DNA from: Mycobacteriaceae bacterium
Lineage (GTDB): Bacteria > Actinomycetota > Actinomycetes > Mycobacteriales > Mycobacteriaceae
Length of the DNA: 42,368 nucleotides
Direction: 5' to 3'
Assembly (NCBI GenBank): GCA_019245755.1
Contig: JAFARC010000044.1
Location: 1-42,368 of the forward strand
The translations under genes were made by a program, and so were the position numbers. Shown here piece after piece: positions 33,828-42,189 of the stretch; the first letter of the stretch is position 1; each line of letters opens with the position of its first letter. The notes under the pieces were generated by a model. The model had not been told where the DNA came from. It saw nothing but the letters and a program-made list of their open reading frames with translations, and did not search any database.

Positions 33828-34124
33828 TCAGCCTTTGCTTCTTGACAGGGTGATGTCGGCGGCTGTCAGACGTTGTGCCGGCATCCCCGCTTGATCGCAG
33901 GTTTTGGCGACGAGGTCTGCCGAACCAGCGGTAAAAACGGCGAACAGAGACTCGTCACTGGGCACGGCAAGCATTGTCACGAGTTCGACGGGGCAACCGT
34001 TCGCGGTCATTGACTCCGCACACGCCGACAATGCTGCGGCGCTGCGTTCGCGAGGCTCCGGGCCGAACTCCGGGCGATACCACTCAACAAGAAAGCAAGG
34101 CACGTGCTGCGTTCGCATGCTCAT
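33828..34124 (-). CDS. Small DUF4242-like (SCO4226-type) protein
   Basis: A 98-residue protein with the pattern of the DUF4242/nickel-binding SCO4226 family: an opening strand CFLVEWYRPEFG, a helix SAAALSACAESMTANGCPVEL, a strand VPSDESLFAVFTAGS, a helix ADLVAKTCDQAGMPAQRL and the closing AADI. Such proteins are small ferredoxin-fold dimers; biochemical roles are mostly unknown. ATG at 34124; a second ATG six bases later is equally possible. Stand-alone, with no operon partner. Confidence 0.7.
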   Translation of the reverse strand: MSMRTQHVPCFLVEWYRPEFGPEPRERSAAALSACAESMTANGCPVELVTMLAVPSDESLFAVFTAGSADLVAKTCDQAGMPAQRLTAADITLSRSKG

Positions 34125-34559
34125 TCTGTCGATCTTGGCGCATTTTTCATATGGCGGAAATCGGGTGTTTGCCTACGGGCCCGTCGGTTTGGATCGCACG
34201 TCACCTGCTTTATAGCTCACCACGCGCCGGCGACGTGAATCGTCGGCAGCCGTAACGAGGCGAAGGACACGGCGCCCGGGGTACACCGCGGCAGTGGCCA
34301 TGATGGGTTTCGGCCCCGCCATCCGGGCCGCTGAGGACAGCGAGCTCGTCGGGTTTATTCCTATGTTTTGCGAGCGTACCAATTGGATTTGAATCAAATG
34401 CATCTGCTAGGTGATTCCAATATGAAGCCCGACTCACCGCGGGCATCAGCGAACCGAACGATAGGGAAATCCCCGATTCCCCCCGCGCGCCTTCGTTGTA
34501 GCGTCAAAAGCGGCCGGGAAGACCGGCTACACGCCGGGACGCACCCAAAAGGAACTTTA
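34125..34559. other. Intergenic region upstream of the CAP-like gene
   Basis: 435 bases without a credible gene. It holds CCAATTGG at 34379-34386 directly followed by the palindrome ATTTGA-A-TCAAAT at 34387-34399, in a locally AT-rich patch that probably contains the promoter of the secreted protein gene at 34560, and AAGGA seven bases before that gene's ATG. Confidence 0.45.
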
Positions 34560-35093
34560 ATGAGCACCCACCCGCTACCCACCTGCAAAGCCATCGCCCG
34601 AACCGCCGCCACCGCCGCCGTCGCTACTGGAGCCGTCGCCATGTCCACGTTGGCAACGCCAACCGCCTCTGCGGACGCACTTTCCGGCAACCTGTGGAAT
34701 CTGTACAACAGTCAACACGTCAGCGCGGGCTGCCCGGGTTACACCATGTCGCAGGTCCTCGGGGACACTGCAGGGGATATCGCCCACACTCTCGCCAACC
34801 CCCCGGGAGGTATCGCCGGTAATGGTCGGACCCCCACCGATGGCATGCTGGCGAATAGGGGCTATTACGTCACCAGTTGGGGTGAGGCGGACTATGTCAA
34901 CAACAGCGGCAACGCGACGCCACAAGACGCCATCAACTTCTGGCTCGCCAACCCGACCAAGGAAATCTTCCCGAACTGCAACAATCATGACTTGGGAACC
35001 GCCGTCTGGATCCAAAACGGCAAGTGGGTCGCGGTGGCGCTGACCGGCACAGGGGGTGGCACTCCGCCAGCGCCGCCGGAGCAACCTCACTGA
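34560..35093 (+). CDS. Secreted CAP (SCP-like) domain protein, degenerate
   Basis: A 177-residue exported protein. A twin-hydrophobic signal peptide (IARTAATAAVATGAVAMSTLATPTASA) is followed by a mature domain starting ALSGNLWNLYNSQH. The mature part follows the CAP/SCP-like pattern of small mycobacterial secreted proteins: GCPGYTMSQVL, GRTPTDGMLANRGYYVTSWGEADYV, ATPQDAINFWLANPTKEIFPNC, LGTAVWIQNGKWVAVALTG. The usual SPGHRxNIL segment reads NPTKEIFPNC, so a conserved His is missing. A Pro-rich tail ends it. ATG at 34560 with AAGGA upstream; longer in-frame starts would bury the signal peptide. Function in the envelope unknown. Confidence 0.75.
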   Translation: MSTHPLPTCKAIARTAATAAVATGAVAMSTLATPTASADALSGNLWNLYNSQHVSAGCPGYTMSQVLGDTAGDIAHTLANPPGGIAGNGRTPTDGMLANRGYYVTSWGEADYVNNSGNATPQDAINFWLANPTKEIFPNCNNHDLGTAVWIQNGKWVAVALTGTGGGTPPAPPEQPH

Positions 35094-35522
35094 CACGCGA
35101 GGTAGCCTCGTCCGTGGGACATCTCGGGCGGGGCGGTTCAGCTCCACTGCCGCTGCTGAGTTCATGCCTCGCATCGAATGGAGGGACAGTCCTTGGGCCC
35201 TGAAAGCGCGCCGACCTCGCGATTCTCTGGCCCGCCAACCTCCAGATCGCGACCAACCGCTCGCGCTGCGTATTGAAGCGCGAACCGCGCCGCTGGCATG
35301 ACTTCACACGTGATCTCTGTGACGACGTTGGCTGGTGAATTCGAGCACCGCGCCTGAGCCGAAGACCCTGGTTTCGGCGAACTTTGACGTCGCGCAACGG
35401 CGTGGTGCGGGTTAGGGATCTCGGTGAATGGGTGGGCTGTTTTGTGGCGGAGCGGGAATCATCCGATGCAAGCCCAATGTCATAGCGGGGATGGTGATGT
35501 TGGGGATGCTCGCGATACCACC
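35094..35522. other. Intergenic region with no recognised gene
   Basis: 429 bases between the secreted protein and the ribbon-helix-helix gene, which converge here. CGAGG-TAG-CCTCG at 35098-35110, five bases after the stop codon, is a small hairpin that might help termination. I found no convincing coding frame or repeat in the rest. Confidence 0.4.
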
Positions 35523-35723
35523 CTAACCCGGTGTGGCTCTCGGGCGGCCACGTTTCGGCGGCGGTGCCGCGTGTTTCGGCATCCGTCCGGCGTCGTTGAG
35601 CGCCCGGCGCAGGATCATTTCGATCTGGGCGTTGAAACTGCGGAATTCGTCGTTGGCCCAGCGGGTGAGCGCGTCGTGCACAGCAGGGTCAATCCGCAGC
35701 AGGACCTGTCGGCGGTCGCTCAC
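35523..35723 (-). CDS. Ribbon-helix-helix (Arc/CopG-type) small DNA-binding protein
   Basis: A 66-residue protein: ribbon strand RRQVLLRIDPAVHDAL, two helices (TRWANDEFRSFNAQIEMILRRALNDAG) and a basic tail (PPKRGRPRATPG). This fits an Arc-type ribbon-helix-helix dimer. It starts with ATG overlapping the SPFH gene's stop by 4 bases (ATGA), so the two are coupled. The same SPFH/small-RHH pairing is, from memory, common in actinobacteria. It may autoregulate through the inverted repeat at 36647-36665. It is not an obvious antitoxin because no toxin adjoins it. Confidence 0.8.
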   Translation of the reverse strand: MSDRRQVLLRIDPAVHDALTRWANDEFRSFNAQIEMILRRALNDAGRMPKHAAPPPKRGRPRATPG

Positions 35724-36625
35724 GTATACAGCGTGCCGGTGTTAACCACCGGGGATGGCGGTTGGTCGGCGCAGAGCACAACCATGAGGTTGCTGACCAT
35801 GCTGGCGGTGCGTTCCTCGTCGAGCGCTACGACGTCGGTTTCCGCTAGTCGCTCCAGCGCCAGCTTAACCATCCCGACGGCGCCCTCCACGATGCGTGTG
35901 CGGGCGGCGATGACGGCACCTGCCTGCTGGCGACGCAGCATCGCCTGTGCGATTTCTTGGGCGTAGGCAAGGTGGGAGATGCGGACCTCGACGATCTCCA
36001 GGCCGGCGATCCGGACGCGCTGGGCGAGCTCGCGAGCGAGGTCGGCAACCACTTGGTCGGTCGAGCCGCGTAGCGAAGTGCCTTCGCCGGTGGGGTCGTC
36101 GTAGGGATGACTGGTGGCGACATGGCGCAGCGCTGATTCGGCTTGCATGGACACGAAGTCTTGATAGTTGTCCACCGCGTAGGTCGCTTTGGCGGTGTCG
36201 GCGACCTGCCAGACCACGATGGCAGCAATCTCCACCGGGCTGCCGTCGGCGTCGTTGACCTTCAGACGCGCTGTCTCGAAGTTGCGCACCCGCACGCTGA
36301 CTCCGCGCCGCACCGCGAGCGGCGCGGCCCACCAAAACCCTGGTCGGCTGACGGTGCCGATGTAGTGCCCGAAGAACTGGATCACTGAGCTCTGCCCCGG
36401 CGGCAGGATCACCAGGGAGGTGATCACCAAGCCGAAAACCACGATCGGCAGCCAGAGCCAGACGCGGTCGTGCTGAGCCGCGAGGATGATTCCCGCGATG
36501 CTGCCGGCAAGGACAAGCACACCAAACCAGCCGTTAACGGTTCTCGCCGGACGCTGACGAATGTCGACCTGGGCACCCTGGTGTCCGACGACGTGGGCGT
36601 TGTTTGGTGATTCAGAGCTGTCCAC
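35720..36625 (-). CDS. SPFH-domain (stomatin/prohibitin-like) membrane protein
   Basis: A 301-residue protein. Two N-terminal membrane helices (about residues 32-50 and 55-74) are followed by an SPFH domain: PPGQSSVIQFFGHYIGTVSRPGFWWA, SVRVRNFETARLKVNDADGSPVEIAAIVVWQVAD, then a helical tail with AQRVRIAGLEIVEVRISHLAYAQEIAQAMLRRQQA. Such proteins form membrane scaffolds. The start is GTG at 36625 with a strong AGGAGG nine bases upstream; the frame runs open to 36817 but the extension lacks codon bias and carries the inverted-repeat promoter. Confidence 0.88.
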   Translation of the reverse strand: MDSSESPNNAHVVGHQGAQVDIRQRPARTVNGWFGVLVLAGSIAGIILAAQHDRVWLWLPIVVFGLVITSLVILPPGQSSVIQFFGHYIGTVSRPGFWWAAPLAVRRGVSVRVRNFETARLKVNDADGSPVEIAAIVVWQVADTAKATYAVDNYQDFVSMQAESALRHVATSHPYDDPTGEGTSLRGSTDQVVADLARELAQRVRIAGLEIVEVRISHLAYAQEIAQAMLRRQQAGAVIAARTRIVEGAVGMVKLALERLAETDVVALDEERTASMVSNLMVVLCADQPPSPVVNTGTLYT

Positions 36626-36992
36626 CGGTGGCGACCTCCTCAAATGTGATATAAAAACGATATCATATTGCCCCTCGCCTATTGAACCTGCGCCCGTCCG
36701 GGCGACGGGCGCGAAACACGTGTCTTCTTCCGCTTCAAAGCGAGAGATGTGGTTCTTGCGAAATCCGCGGCGATAATCTCGGGCCTTTCCCTGTCGGTTC
36801 CCGGGATAGACGCGCACTCAGCGACCGAAAAAGTCCTCTGCACCATCCGACATCGACCACTCCCGCCCCTGGGTGCCAAGATGCGGTCGGCCTGGGCCAG
36901 GCTTGTACTGCAGGTCTGCCCAGCCCTCGACTTGCCATACGCCGATTGCATACTTGACCGGCGACCACGATCAGTAGTGCATGTTGTACAAA
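36626..36992. other. Intergenic region between SPFH and relK
   Basis: 367 bases with no convincing gene. It includes the AT-rich inverted repeat at 36647-36665 next to the SPFH gene. The rest shows no recognisable motif. Confidence 0.4.
36647..36665. promoter_or_regulatory. Inverted repeat TGATAT-N7-ATATCA at the SPFH promoter
   Basis: Six-base arms TGATAT (36647-36652) and ATATCA (36660-36665) with AAAAACG between them, 22 bases upstream of the SPFH gene's start, in a short AT-rich patch that stands out from the GC-rich surroundings. Likely promoter/operator; the ribbon-helix-helix protein of the operon is a candidate binder. Confidence 0.5.
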
Positions 36993-37250
36993 TCAGTAGT
37001 GGTATCGGGCCTTCAGAATCTTGACCTCATTGTTGTCTGCTCGGTACACCAGCCGGTGTTCGTCGTCGATGCGCCGGGACCAGTACCCCGACAGTTCGCC
37101 CTTTAGCGGTTCCGGTTTGCCAATCCCGCTGAACGGATCGCGCTGGATCTCTCCGATCAGGCGGGTGATCCGGCGGGCCATCTTGCGGTCGGAGGCCAGC
37201 CAGAACAGAAAGTCCTCCCAAGCGTCAGGATCGAAGTGGGTGTTCCTCAC
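36993..37250 (-). CDS. relK: YoeB/RelK-type mRNA interferase toxin
   Basis: An 85-residue toxin of the RelE/ParE superfamily, YoeB branch. It has the lead segment [22 protein letters not shown], the [24 protein letters not shown] core and the C-terminal ...KARYHY carrying the His-Tyr pair of YoeB active sites. It closely recalls M. tuberculosis RelK (Rv3358). GTG start at 37250 shares its first base with the antitoxin's stop codon (TAGTG), ensuring coupled translation. It cleaves mRNA at the ribosome when freed from the antitoxin. Confidence 0.93.
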   Translation of the reverse strand: MRNTHFDPDAWEDFLFWLASDRKMARRITRLIGEIQRDPFSGIGKPEPLKGELSGYWSRRIDDEHRLVYRADNNEVKILKARYHY

Positions 37251-37531
37251 TACCCGCCGCCGGACATGTCCCGTAGCTCGTTCATAGACTTGGTGAGCTC
37301 GGAGGGTGCGGAGTGTCCAGCCTTGTCCCGGGCGACGGCTTCCATCAGCCGCCTGGCGTTTTCGGGAGAGCGCAGCAAGTAGACCGTTTCCTGCCAGGAG
37401 TCATAGTCGTTGGCGGACATAAGCACCGCATCCCCGGCTTTAGAGGTGATGCGCACGGGCTGGTGATCGGTGTTGACTTGTTCGAGGAGTGGGAATAGGC
37501 GCTGCCGGGCCTCACTTGCGCTGATGCTCAT
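37250..37531 (-). CDS. relJ: YefM/RelJ-type antitoxin
   Basis: A 93-residue Phd/YefM antitoxin, near-identical in recall to M. tuberculosis RelJ (Rv3357): [28 protein letters not shown], then [27 protein letters not shown], and a C-terminal tail that wraps the toxin. The N-terminal domain binds DNA as a dimer. ATG at 37531 gives the family start [10 protein letters not shown] with AAGGA nine bases upstream; ATG 37540 is an alternative. It precedes relK and lies downstream of a cluster of GTACC/GGTAC repeats. Confidence 0.93.
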   Translation of the reverse strand: MSISASEARQRLFPLLEQVNTDHQPVRITSKAGDAVLMSANDYDSWQETVYLLRSPENARRLMEAVARDKAGHSAPSELTKSMNELRDMSGGG

Positions 37532-37567
37532 GTGGTGCATTCCTTAGCCAATAAGTACGGGATCATC

Positions 37568-37596
37568 GTACCGCAATGGTACGGCATTTCCGTACC
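37568..37596. promoter_or_regulatory. RelJK operator: nested GTACC/GGTAC inverted repeats
   Basis: GTACC-gcaat-GGTAC (37568-37582) overlaps a second inverted repeat GGTACGG-cattt-CCGTACC (37578-37596), giving three evenly spaced GTAC cores 37 bases upstream of relJ. YefM/RelJ antitoxins bind paired palindromes of this kind (TGTACA-type in YefM), so this is probably the autoregulatory site. Confidence 0.7.
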
Positions 37597-37781
37597 ATCA
37601 CCGGCTTGCGGCGATAAGAATCACGGCGCATAAATCTGTGACGGTGGCGAATTCACCAAGGTGCGGCCCGGCGAGCGACGGCGAGCGGATCGCTATGTTC
37701 CCGTCGAAGTCGGCGACGAGGCCTGGCCAACACCGATGAGGCTGCCTGAATAGGCGACCTCATCGGGAACGCGGACCCGGT

Positions 37782-38070
37782 TCACAGTCGCTCGACTCCG
37801 ATCATCGAGTCGCGGGTGATTGGGGCGCGGCGAGCTGATCCTCGCCGAGTCCTTCGGTGCCCGCTGGGCGTTGGGCAACACGAAGTAACCGATCTCAGCA
37901 CTGGAGTCCCACTCGCGGATTTCGACCGACGCAGGCAGCGACGTGCCCATTTCTGCCAGCAAGGCTCGTGGCTCCCGAACTGCCCGTGGCGATACGCCGG
38001 GGATTTATGCCACTTGGGCGGCAGCCCCAGCGTCGGCCATGGGTAGCGCACGACACAATGTGCACACCAC
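37782..38070 (-). pseudogene. Nitrile hydratase alpha-subunit remnant (frameshifted, truncated)
   Basis: Minus-strand fragments in two frames match the C-terminal half of nitrile hydratase/thiocyanate hydrolase alpha-type subunits. VVCTL at 38070-38056 is the start of the CTLCSC metal motif, but the following bases are out of frame. YPWPTLGLPPKWHKSPAYR follows in one frame, then LAEMGTSLPASVEIREWDSS with FVLPNAQRAP in another, and finally TRDSMIGVERL back in the first. At least three indels and loss of everything before the metal motif make this a dead gene. No beta subunit is present. Confidence 0.7.
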
Positions 38071-38111
38071 CCGCGAGCGGCGGCGGTGTCATTGGCGCCT
38101 GAGCGGGCTGG

Positions 38112-38955
38112 TTAGTGGTTGGCGGTAACTCGGACAAGGAAGTTTCGGCACAGATCCGCGACGATATCGGCAGCCTCGTTGAGCGCGAAGTGGCCGGCGT
38201 CGATCACCTGCACGTTGGCGCCGGCTACGTCGCGCCGATAGGCCTCGGCTTCGGCAACCTCGAACGACGGGTCATGCCTGCCCCACAACGACGAGCAGTG
38301 GTGGCTGGGTGTCGCGCAGCCACCACTGCCAGGCTGGATAGTTCGCGACGTCGGTGTGGTAGTCGTAGAACAAGTCGGTCTGGATGTCGCGTCGGCCGGG
38401 CCGTTCTAGGAAAGCGAGTTCGTCGGTCCGAGGTCGGGGTCGTATCGATCGGGTTCTGGACTTTTTCGCACGTGACGCCGGCGAGTCGCGTCGCCGGAGA
38501 AGAAGTTTTCACGTAGCTCTGCGTCGTGGCGCGCTATCAGCCCAGAACGCCCGTCGCGTTTCCCACGGGGGCCGAGACCGTCTTCGTGGCAGACAGCGTT
38601 CTGCACGACGAGGGCACTGACTCGTTCGGGGCGGCGCAGCGCCAGGCGCATGCCCACTGGTCCGCCGTAGTCCTGCACGACCAGTGTGTAGCGGTCCAGC
38701 CCGAGCTGGTCGGTGAATTGGTCGACGGCGGCGATCCGGTCGAAGGTGTATTGGAAATCGCCGATGGGGCGGAGCGTCGCTGTGCCCGAAGCCGGGGTAG
38801 TCGGGGGCGCACCACCTTTCATGTGCTCGGCTTAGGCAGCCCGCAGGATCCTCACTGCACCGAGCTCTTTGCCCGGTGACAATAGTATCTGCATCTGGTA
38901 GCCGCCTGATCTCGAATGTTCCGAGTTGCCTCACGAATAGCTGCATTTCCTCGCC
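38112..38955 (-). pseudogene. Alpha/beta-hydrolase (epoxide-hydrolase/haloalkane-dehalogenase-like) pseudogene
   Basis: Pieces of one alpha/beta hydrolase occur in order on the minus strand but in different frames: CAPDYPGFGHSDAPP; then YTFDRIAAVDQFTDQLGLDRY and VVQDYGGPVGMRLALRRPER (nucleophile Asp elbow); then AELRENFFSGDATR; then DIQTDLFYDYHTDVANYPAW; then DPSFEVAEAEAYRRDV and GHFALNEAADIVADLCRNFL with the catalytic His. One-base shifts separate the pieces (for example near 38280 and 38760), and the N-terminal 50 residues are unrecognisable. The gene is inactive. Confidence 0.7.
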
Positions 38956-39047
38956 GCGGACGTGGTAGCCCATCGACATTGGCTGCCTCCGTGTCGGCGC
39001 ACGCCAGTCGCGGAATTCGGCCACAGGCCGCACCACCGCGGCCGCGC

Positions 39048-39794
39048 TCAGTGCGAGGGGGCCGGCACCGGTGTCCCGTCCCAATTGTTGAGTGTCCAGC
39101 CATCAGTCGGGTTTCCCGTCACCACAACGTGTCCGGTGTTGGGCAGCTGGGGGGCCACTAGCCGCATGTCCGGATTCTTCACGTTCATGAGCACCCAGTA
39201 CGTGATGGCCTCGCCGTGGGAGAACACGACCGGATTCGTTTCACCGCTGTCATAGATGGTCTTGACCGAGTCACTGAAACGCGCCTCGAATTCCTCCCCG
39301 TTGATGGCTCCCGGGATGCGTGCCGTTCGATCACCGCTGAGCCACGCCTGCAGCGCCAGGTGCGGCCGCGCACTGGCCTCGGGCAGTCCCTCATTGTCGC
39401 CCGCCTCGATTTCTCGCAGACCCGCCAACACCGTGACCGGCTCACCGAGTGTTTGCGCAAGCGGGGCGGCTGTTTCTTGGGTGCGGACCATCGTCGAGGC
39501 GTAAATCCCGTCATACCGGTTGGCGCTCAACTCATTGGCCACCGCGCCAGCCTGTCCCTCGCCCAAGGCGGTGATGTCTGGTCCGGGCACGGAGGTATCG
39601 ATGATGTGTTCCGCGTTGGCGGTCGACTCCGCGTGGCGTATGAAAGTCACGATGATGGTGTGATGGGCGGCGGCGTGCGCGGCCGGGCCAGCGCCTACCG
39701 GCGCGGCGAGCAGCATGATGGCCGTCGATACCGCGCCAATTAGCTTGGTACACCTTGCTGTCGCCGACAGCCACAGTTGCTTCACCGCAGCCAC
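39048..39794 (-). CDS. Secreted histidine-phosphatase-superfamily protein
   Basis: A 248-residue phosphoglycerate-mutase-like protein. An N-terminal signal peptide (KLIGAVSTAIMLLAAPVGAGPAAHA) is followed by the catalytic RHAES motif (phospho-accepting His), STMVRTQETAAPLA, the acid residue in LREIEAGDNEG, and the second His in FSHGEAITY. Extracytoplasmic members act as phosphatases on diverse phosphoesters. GTG at 39794 with AGGGGGAG close upstream. It lies 147 bases from the phospholipase-like gene on the same strand. Confidence 0.87.
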   Translation of the reverse strand: MAAVKQLWLSATARCTKLIGAVSTAIMLLAAPVGAGPAAHAAAHHTIIVTFIRHAESTANAEHIIDTSVPGPDITALGEGQAGAVANELSANRYDGIYASTMVRTQETAAPLAQTLGEPVTVLAGLREIEAGDNEGLPEASARPHLALQAWLSGDRTARIPGAINGEEFEARFSDSVKTIYDSGETNPVVFSHGEAITYWVLMNVKNPDMRLVAPQLPNTGHVVVTGNPTDGWTLNNWDGTPVPAPSH

Positions 39795-39941
39795 ACGCTC
39801 CCCCTTTGAACTAGATTGCCAAGCCGAATCCTATGCGCCTCGGCACACCGAAATGGGCGGAAAGAGAACCGGTGTGAGCGCCTTTCGACGGGTCCAACAT
39901 CGCGATGTCGACGATTCCGGGCCGAAGCGCTTACGAGCTGG

Positions 39942-41453
39942 TCATGTGTTGGTGAGTGGTTTGCCCGCCGTTTCCCAGGCATGCAGCCGATCCTGAATGA
40001 AGGCATATTGCTTGGCCGCGGTGGACAGCGCGGCGACCGTCTGCTCCGGGTTGTCGATCGGTTCGGAGGGAACGGGCAGCTTGGCCGCGGCGATGGCCTT
40101 CGCCTCGAGGAACGCACTAGGCGCCTCACCGATTGGAGCGGACCCGGCTTGCAGGACGGGATCAGCCGCCGTGGGCGCAGTGATGCCCTCCAGTGGGTTA
40201 TCGCGGCGAGGCTCCGACAGGGTGAGCACGGGCCCGAGGTGTGGCGCGATAGCGTCCCGCCTGCCCAGCGCGCCGAAGTTGAAGCGGGTTCGCAGCGTCG
40301 CAATGATCGACGTGTGGTCGTAAGGCGGGCTGTCGGCGGGTGCCCGAAAGACGGTTCCGGCGGGAATCAGGGGCGAGACGATGACCGCCGGGACCCGGAC
40401 TCCGAAGCGGGTGAAGGCGAACCCCGACGCCCCGATGATGTCATCGGGTGGGGTGGCACCGGTTTCGGGGGGCACGTGGTCGTAGTTCCCTCCGTGCTCG
40501 TCGTAGGTGATGATGAGCAAGCTCTTCTCCCAGACGGCCTGGTTGCTGCGCAGTGCCGCGTAGATGTCGTAGGCGAGCTTCTCACCCACGGCCAAATTTG
40601 AGACCGGATGCTGGTCGTTCTCGATATGAAAGTTGTGTTCGTTGTCGGCTTGGATGGTGCTCTGCGGGGCGCCACGGCGGGGATACGTGGCCCATTCCGG
40701 CTCGATGTAGCTGAAGGCCGCCAACTGCCCATCGGCGACGTCGCCCTGGAACTTGTCGAACCCGGACTCCACCCTGCACCCACGGCCGGGGCGGACGGTA
40801 TCGGGAAAGTCGTTGGCCGTCAGGGGAAGCTTGGAGTAGCCGTAGATCGTCCAGGACTGGCCGGCGTCGGCGAGTTTCCCGAACACCGACGGCGTGTTGA
40901 ATGCCGGTACGCCGTGGGCCGAGTTGTCGGTGTAGCCCAGTGACGTGCCGGCAACGGCGAAGGCTCGGTTGGGAAAGGTCTGCGTCGGGACCGATGCGAA
41001 CCAGCGGTCACAGACGGCAAAGCCCTTGGCCAGCGCGCAGAGCACAGGCAGTGTCTCGGGTGAGTACATGCCCATGATGGAAGAAGGTTGGGCACCGACG
41101 AGCTTGGGGTCGAGCGGATGGGCGGGATTGGCGAGCTCCCCAGCGAAGCTGGTTACGAAGCCATCGTTGGCTGCTTTGCCGTCGGCGGGGGCGGTGTCGG
41201 AACTAAACAGCTGTCCGTTGGTCGCTACGAACCCTTCGGCAGGGTTCGCCAACGGGTAGTAGTAGGCATTCTCCGTTTCCGGCGTGATCGGATAGACCGA
41301 CACCTCAGTGCCGGCAAGGTCGCGGTTGGACTCCGTGCCGTCCAGTCCATCGAAGTCGCCGGATCTGGGGTACAGATATCCGAGCATATGGTCGAACGAA
41401 CGGTTCTCCAGCATGACGAGGACTACGTGGTCGATCGAGTCCAGTCCAGCCAT
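39942..41453 (-). CDS. Phosphoesterase of the phospholipase C (PlcA/acid phosphatase) family
   Basis: A 503-residue phosphoesterase. Motifs of bacterial phospholipase C/AcpA family: [20 protein letters not shown] (nucleophile region), [17 protein letters not shown], and [21 protein letters not shown] (metal ligands). It starts directly at the catalytic domain without a Tat signal peptide, unlike secreted mycobacterial PlcA-D (about 510-520 residues), so it is either cytosolic or exported otherwise. ATG at 41453 with AAAGGCGG upstream. Hydrolyses phosphate esters; whether phospholipid is the substrate cannot be told. Confidence 0.88.
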   Translation of the reverse strand: MAGLDSIDHVVLVMLENRSFDHMLGYLYPRSGDFDGLDGTESNRDLAGTEVSVYPITPETENAYYYPLANPAEGFVATNGQLFSSDTAPADGKAANDGFVTSFAGELANPAHPLDPKLVGAQPSSIMGMYSPETLPVLCALAKGFAVCDRWFASVPTQTFPNRAFAVAGTSLGYTDNSAHGVPAFNTPSVFGKLADAGQSWTIYGYSKLPLTANDFPDTVRPGRGCRVESGFDKFQGDVADGQLAAFSYIEPEWATYPRRGAPQSTIQADNEHNFHIENDQHPVSNLAVGEKLAYDIYAALRSNQAVWEKSLLIITYDEHGGNYDHVPPETGATPPDDIIGASGFAFTRFGVRVPAVIVSPLIPAGTVFRAPADSPPYDHTSIIATLRTRFNFGALGRRDAIAPHLGPVLTLSEPRRDNPLEGITAPTAADPVLQAGSAPIGEAPSAFLEAKAIAAAKLPVPSEPIDNPEQTVAALSTAAKQYAFIQDRLHAWETAGKPLTNT

Positions 41454-41568
41454 CGGGGCCGCCTTTCATCGCGTTGATTCTCAGTTTCTCCCGGCCCGAG
41501 CCAAGGGATAGGTGGACATTCGAACGTGATTCGTCGGATACGTCCGTGAGTTCAAGGGCGAGGACGTT

Positions 41569-41763
41569 GTGTTCGCTTGGTGTGGCGGCTCTATCACATT
41601 TAAAACGGCCGAAATCATCGAGAAGTTGAAGGTGCTAAGCACCAGCGGGCACCCAGGTCATCACTATGTCGACGATATGTTCAGTCCGGCGCCCGCGCTT
41701 GTGCTGTCGCGCGACGAGTACATATCGAGCTGGCTAACTCCGGGTAAAAGAGCCGATTTTTGA
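41569..41763 (+). CDS. Small conserved-looking protein of unknown function, possibly N-truncated
   Basis: A 64-residue frame from GTG 41569 with features of a real protein (FAWCGGSITFKTAEIIEKLKVL, HPGHHYVDDMFSPAPALVLSRDEYIS), including a His-rich turn. The frame is open and protein-like for another 13 codons upstream (FVGYVREFKGEDV) but has no start codon before a stop at 41527, so the gene may have lost its beginning. No family recognised. Third-position GC is lower than in neighbours. Confidence 0.4.
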   Translation: MFAWCGGSITFKTAEIIEKLKVLSTSGHPGHHYVDDMFSPAPALVLSRDEYISSWLTPGKRADF

Positions 41764-42157
41764 GGACGGATCCTAGTGGCGTCGTTGCGCATGTCTTTGC
41801 GGACGGTCACGGTGTCGTCAACCGGTCCGACATTCATCGAGGCGTGGGGCGACCGATGTAGCGGTAGCTCAGCAATCCGCCCCACCGCTGCTGCAGCTCG
41901 GCTGCATATGCTTCGGGATCCGATGTCAGATCGCGGATATCACGCAGCACGCGGTCCCCCTCCGACTGCTCAGCCGATTGCAGACCGCTATGAAAACGGC
42001 GATTCTTCCGGCCTGCGAGCAACGGCATCCGGAGACCCGAGTTGCGCAATGGTGCGCTAGCCGATGCGCCTGTGCGTCCAACTGGGCGAAGCTCACGACC
42101 TTGCCCGATGGCCAGCGGACGATGGCGGGTTTGGCTGATTGCCCGCAGCCGCGACTA
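41764..42157. other. Gene-poor region with fragments
   Basis: Apart from the acyl-CoA-synthetase-like remnant, this stretch holds only short frames without family resemblance, one of which ends ELQQRWGGLLSYRYIG on the minus strand. I cannot assign them. Confidence 0.35.
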
Positions 42158-42189
42158 CTATCCCCCGCCATGGCGTTCACCATCATCAC
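41926..42189 (-). pseudogene. Acyl-CoA synthetase N-terminal remnant
   Basis: Residues KPAIVRWPSGKVVSFAQLDAQAHRLAHH match the opening of AMP-forming acyl-CoA synthetases (the KPAIV...G..V-Y-QLD...NRLAH segment). After that the frame decays (RVSGCRCSQAGRIAVFIAVCNRL retains an R-IAVF echo) and stops at 41926, far short of the roughly 500-residue family length, with no P-loop or C-terminal domain. It starts inside the 3' end of the upstream hydrolase gene. Confidence 0.45.
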
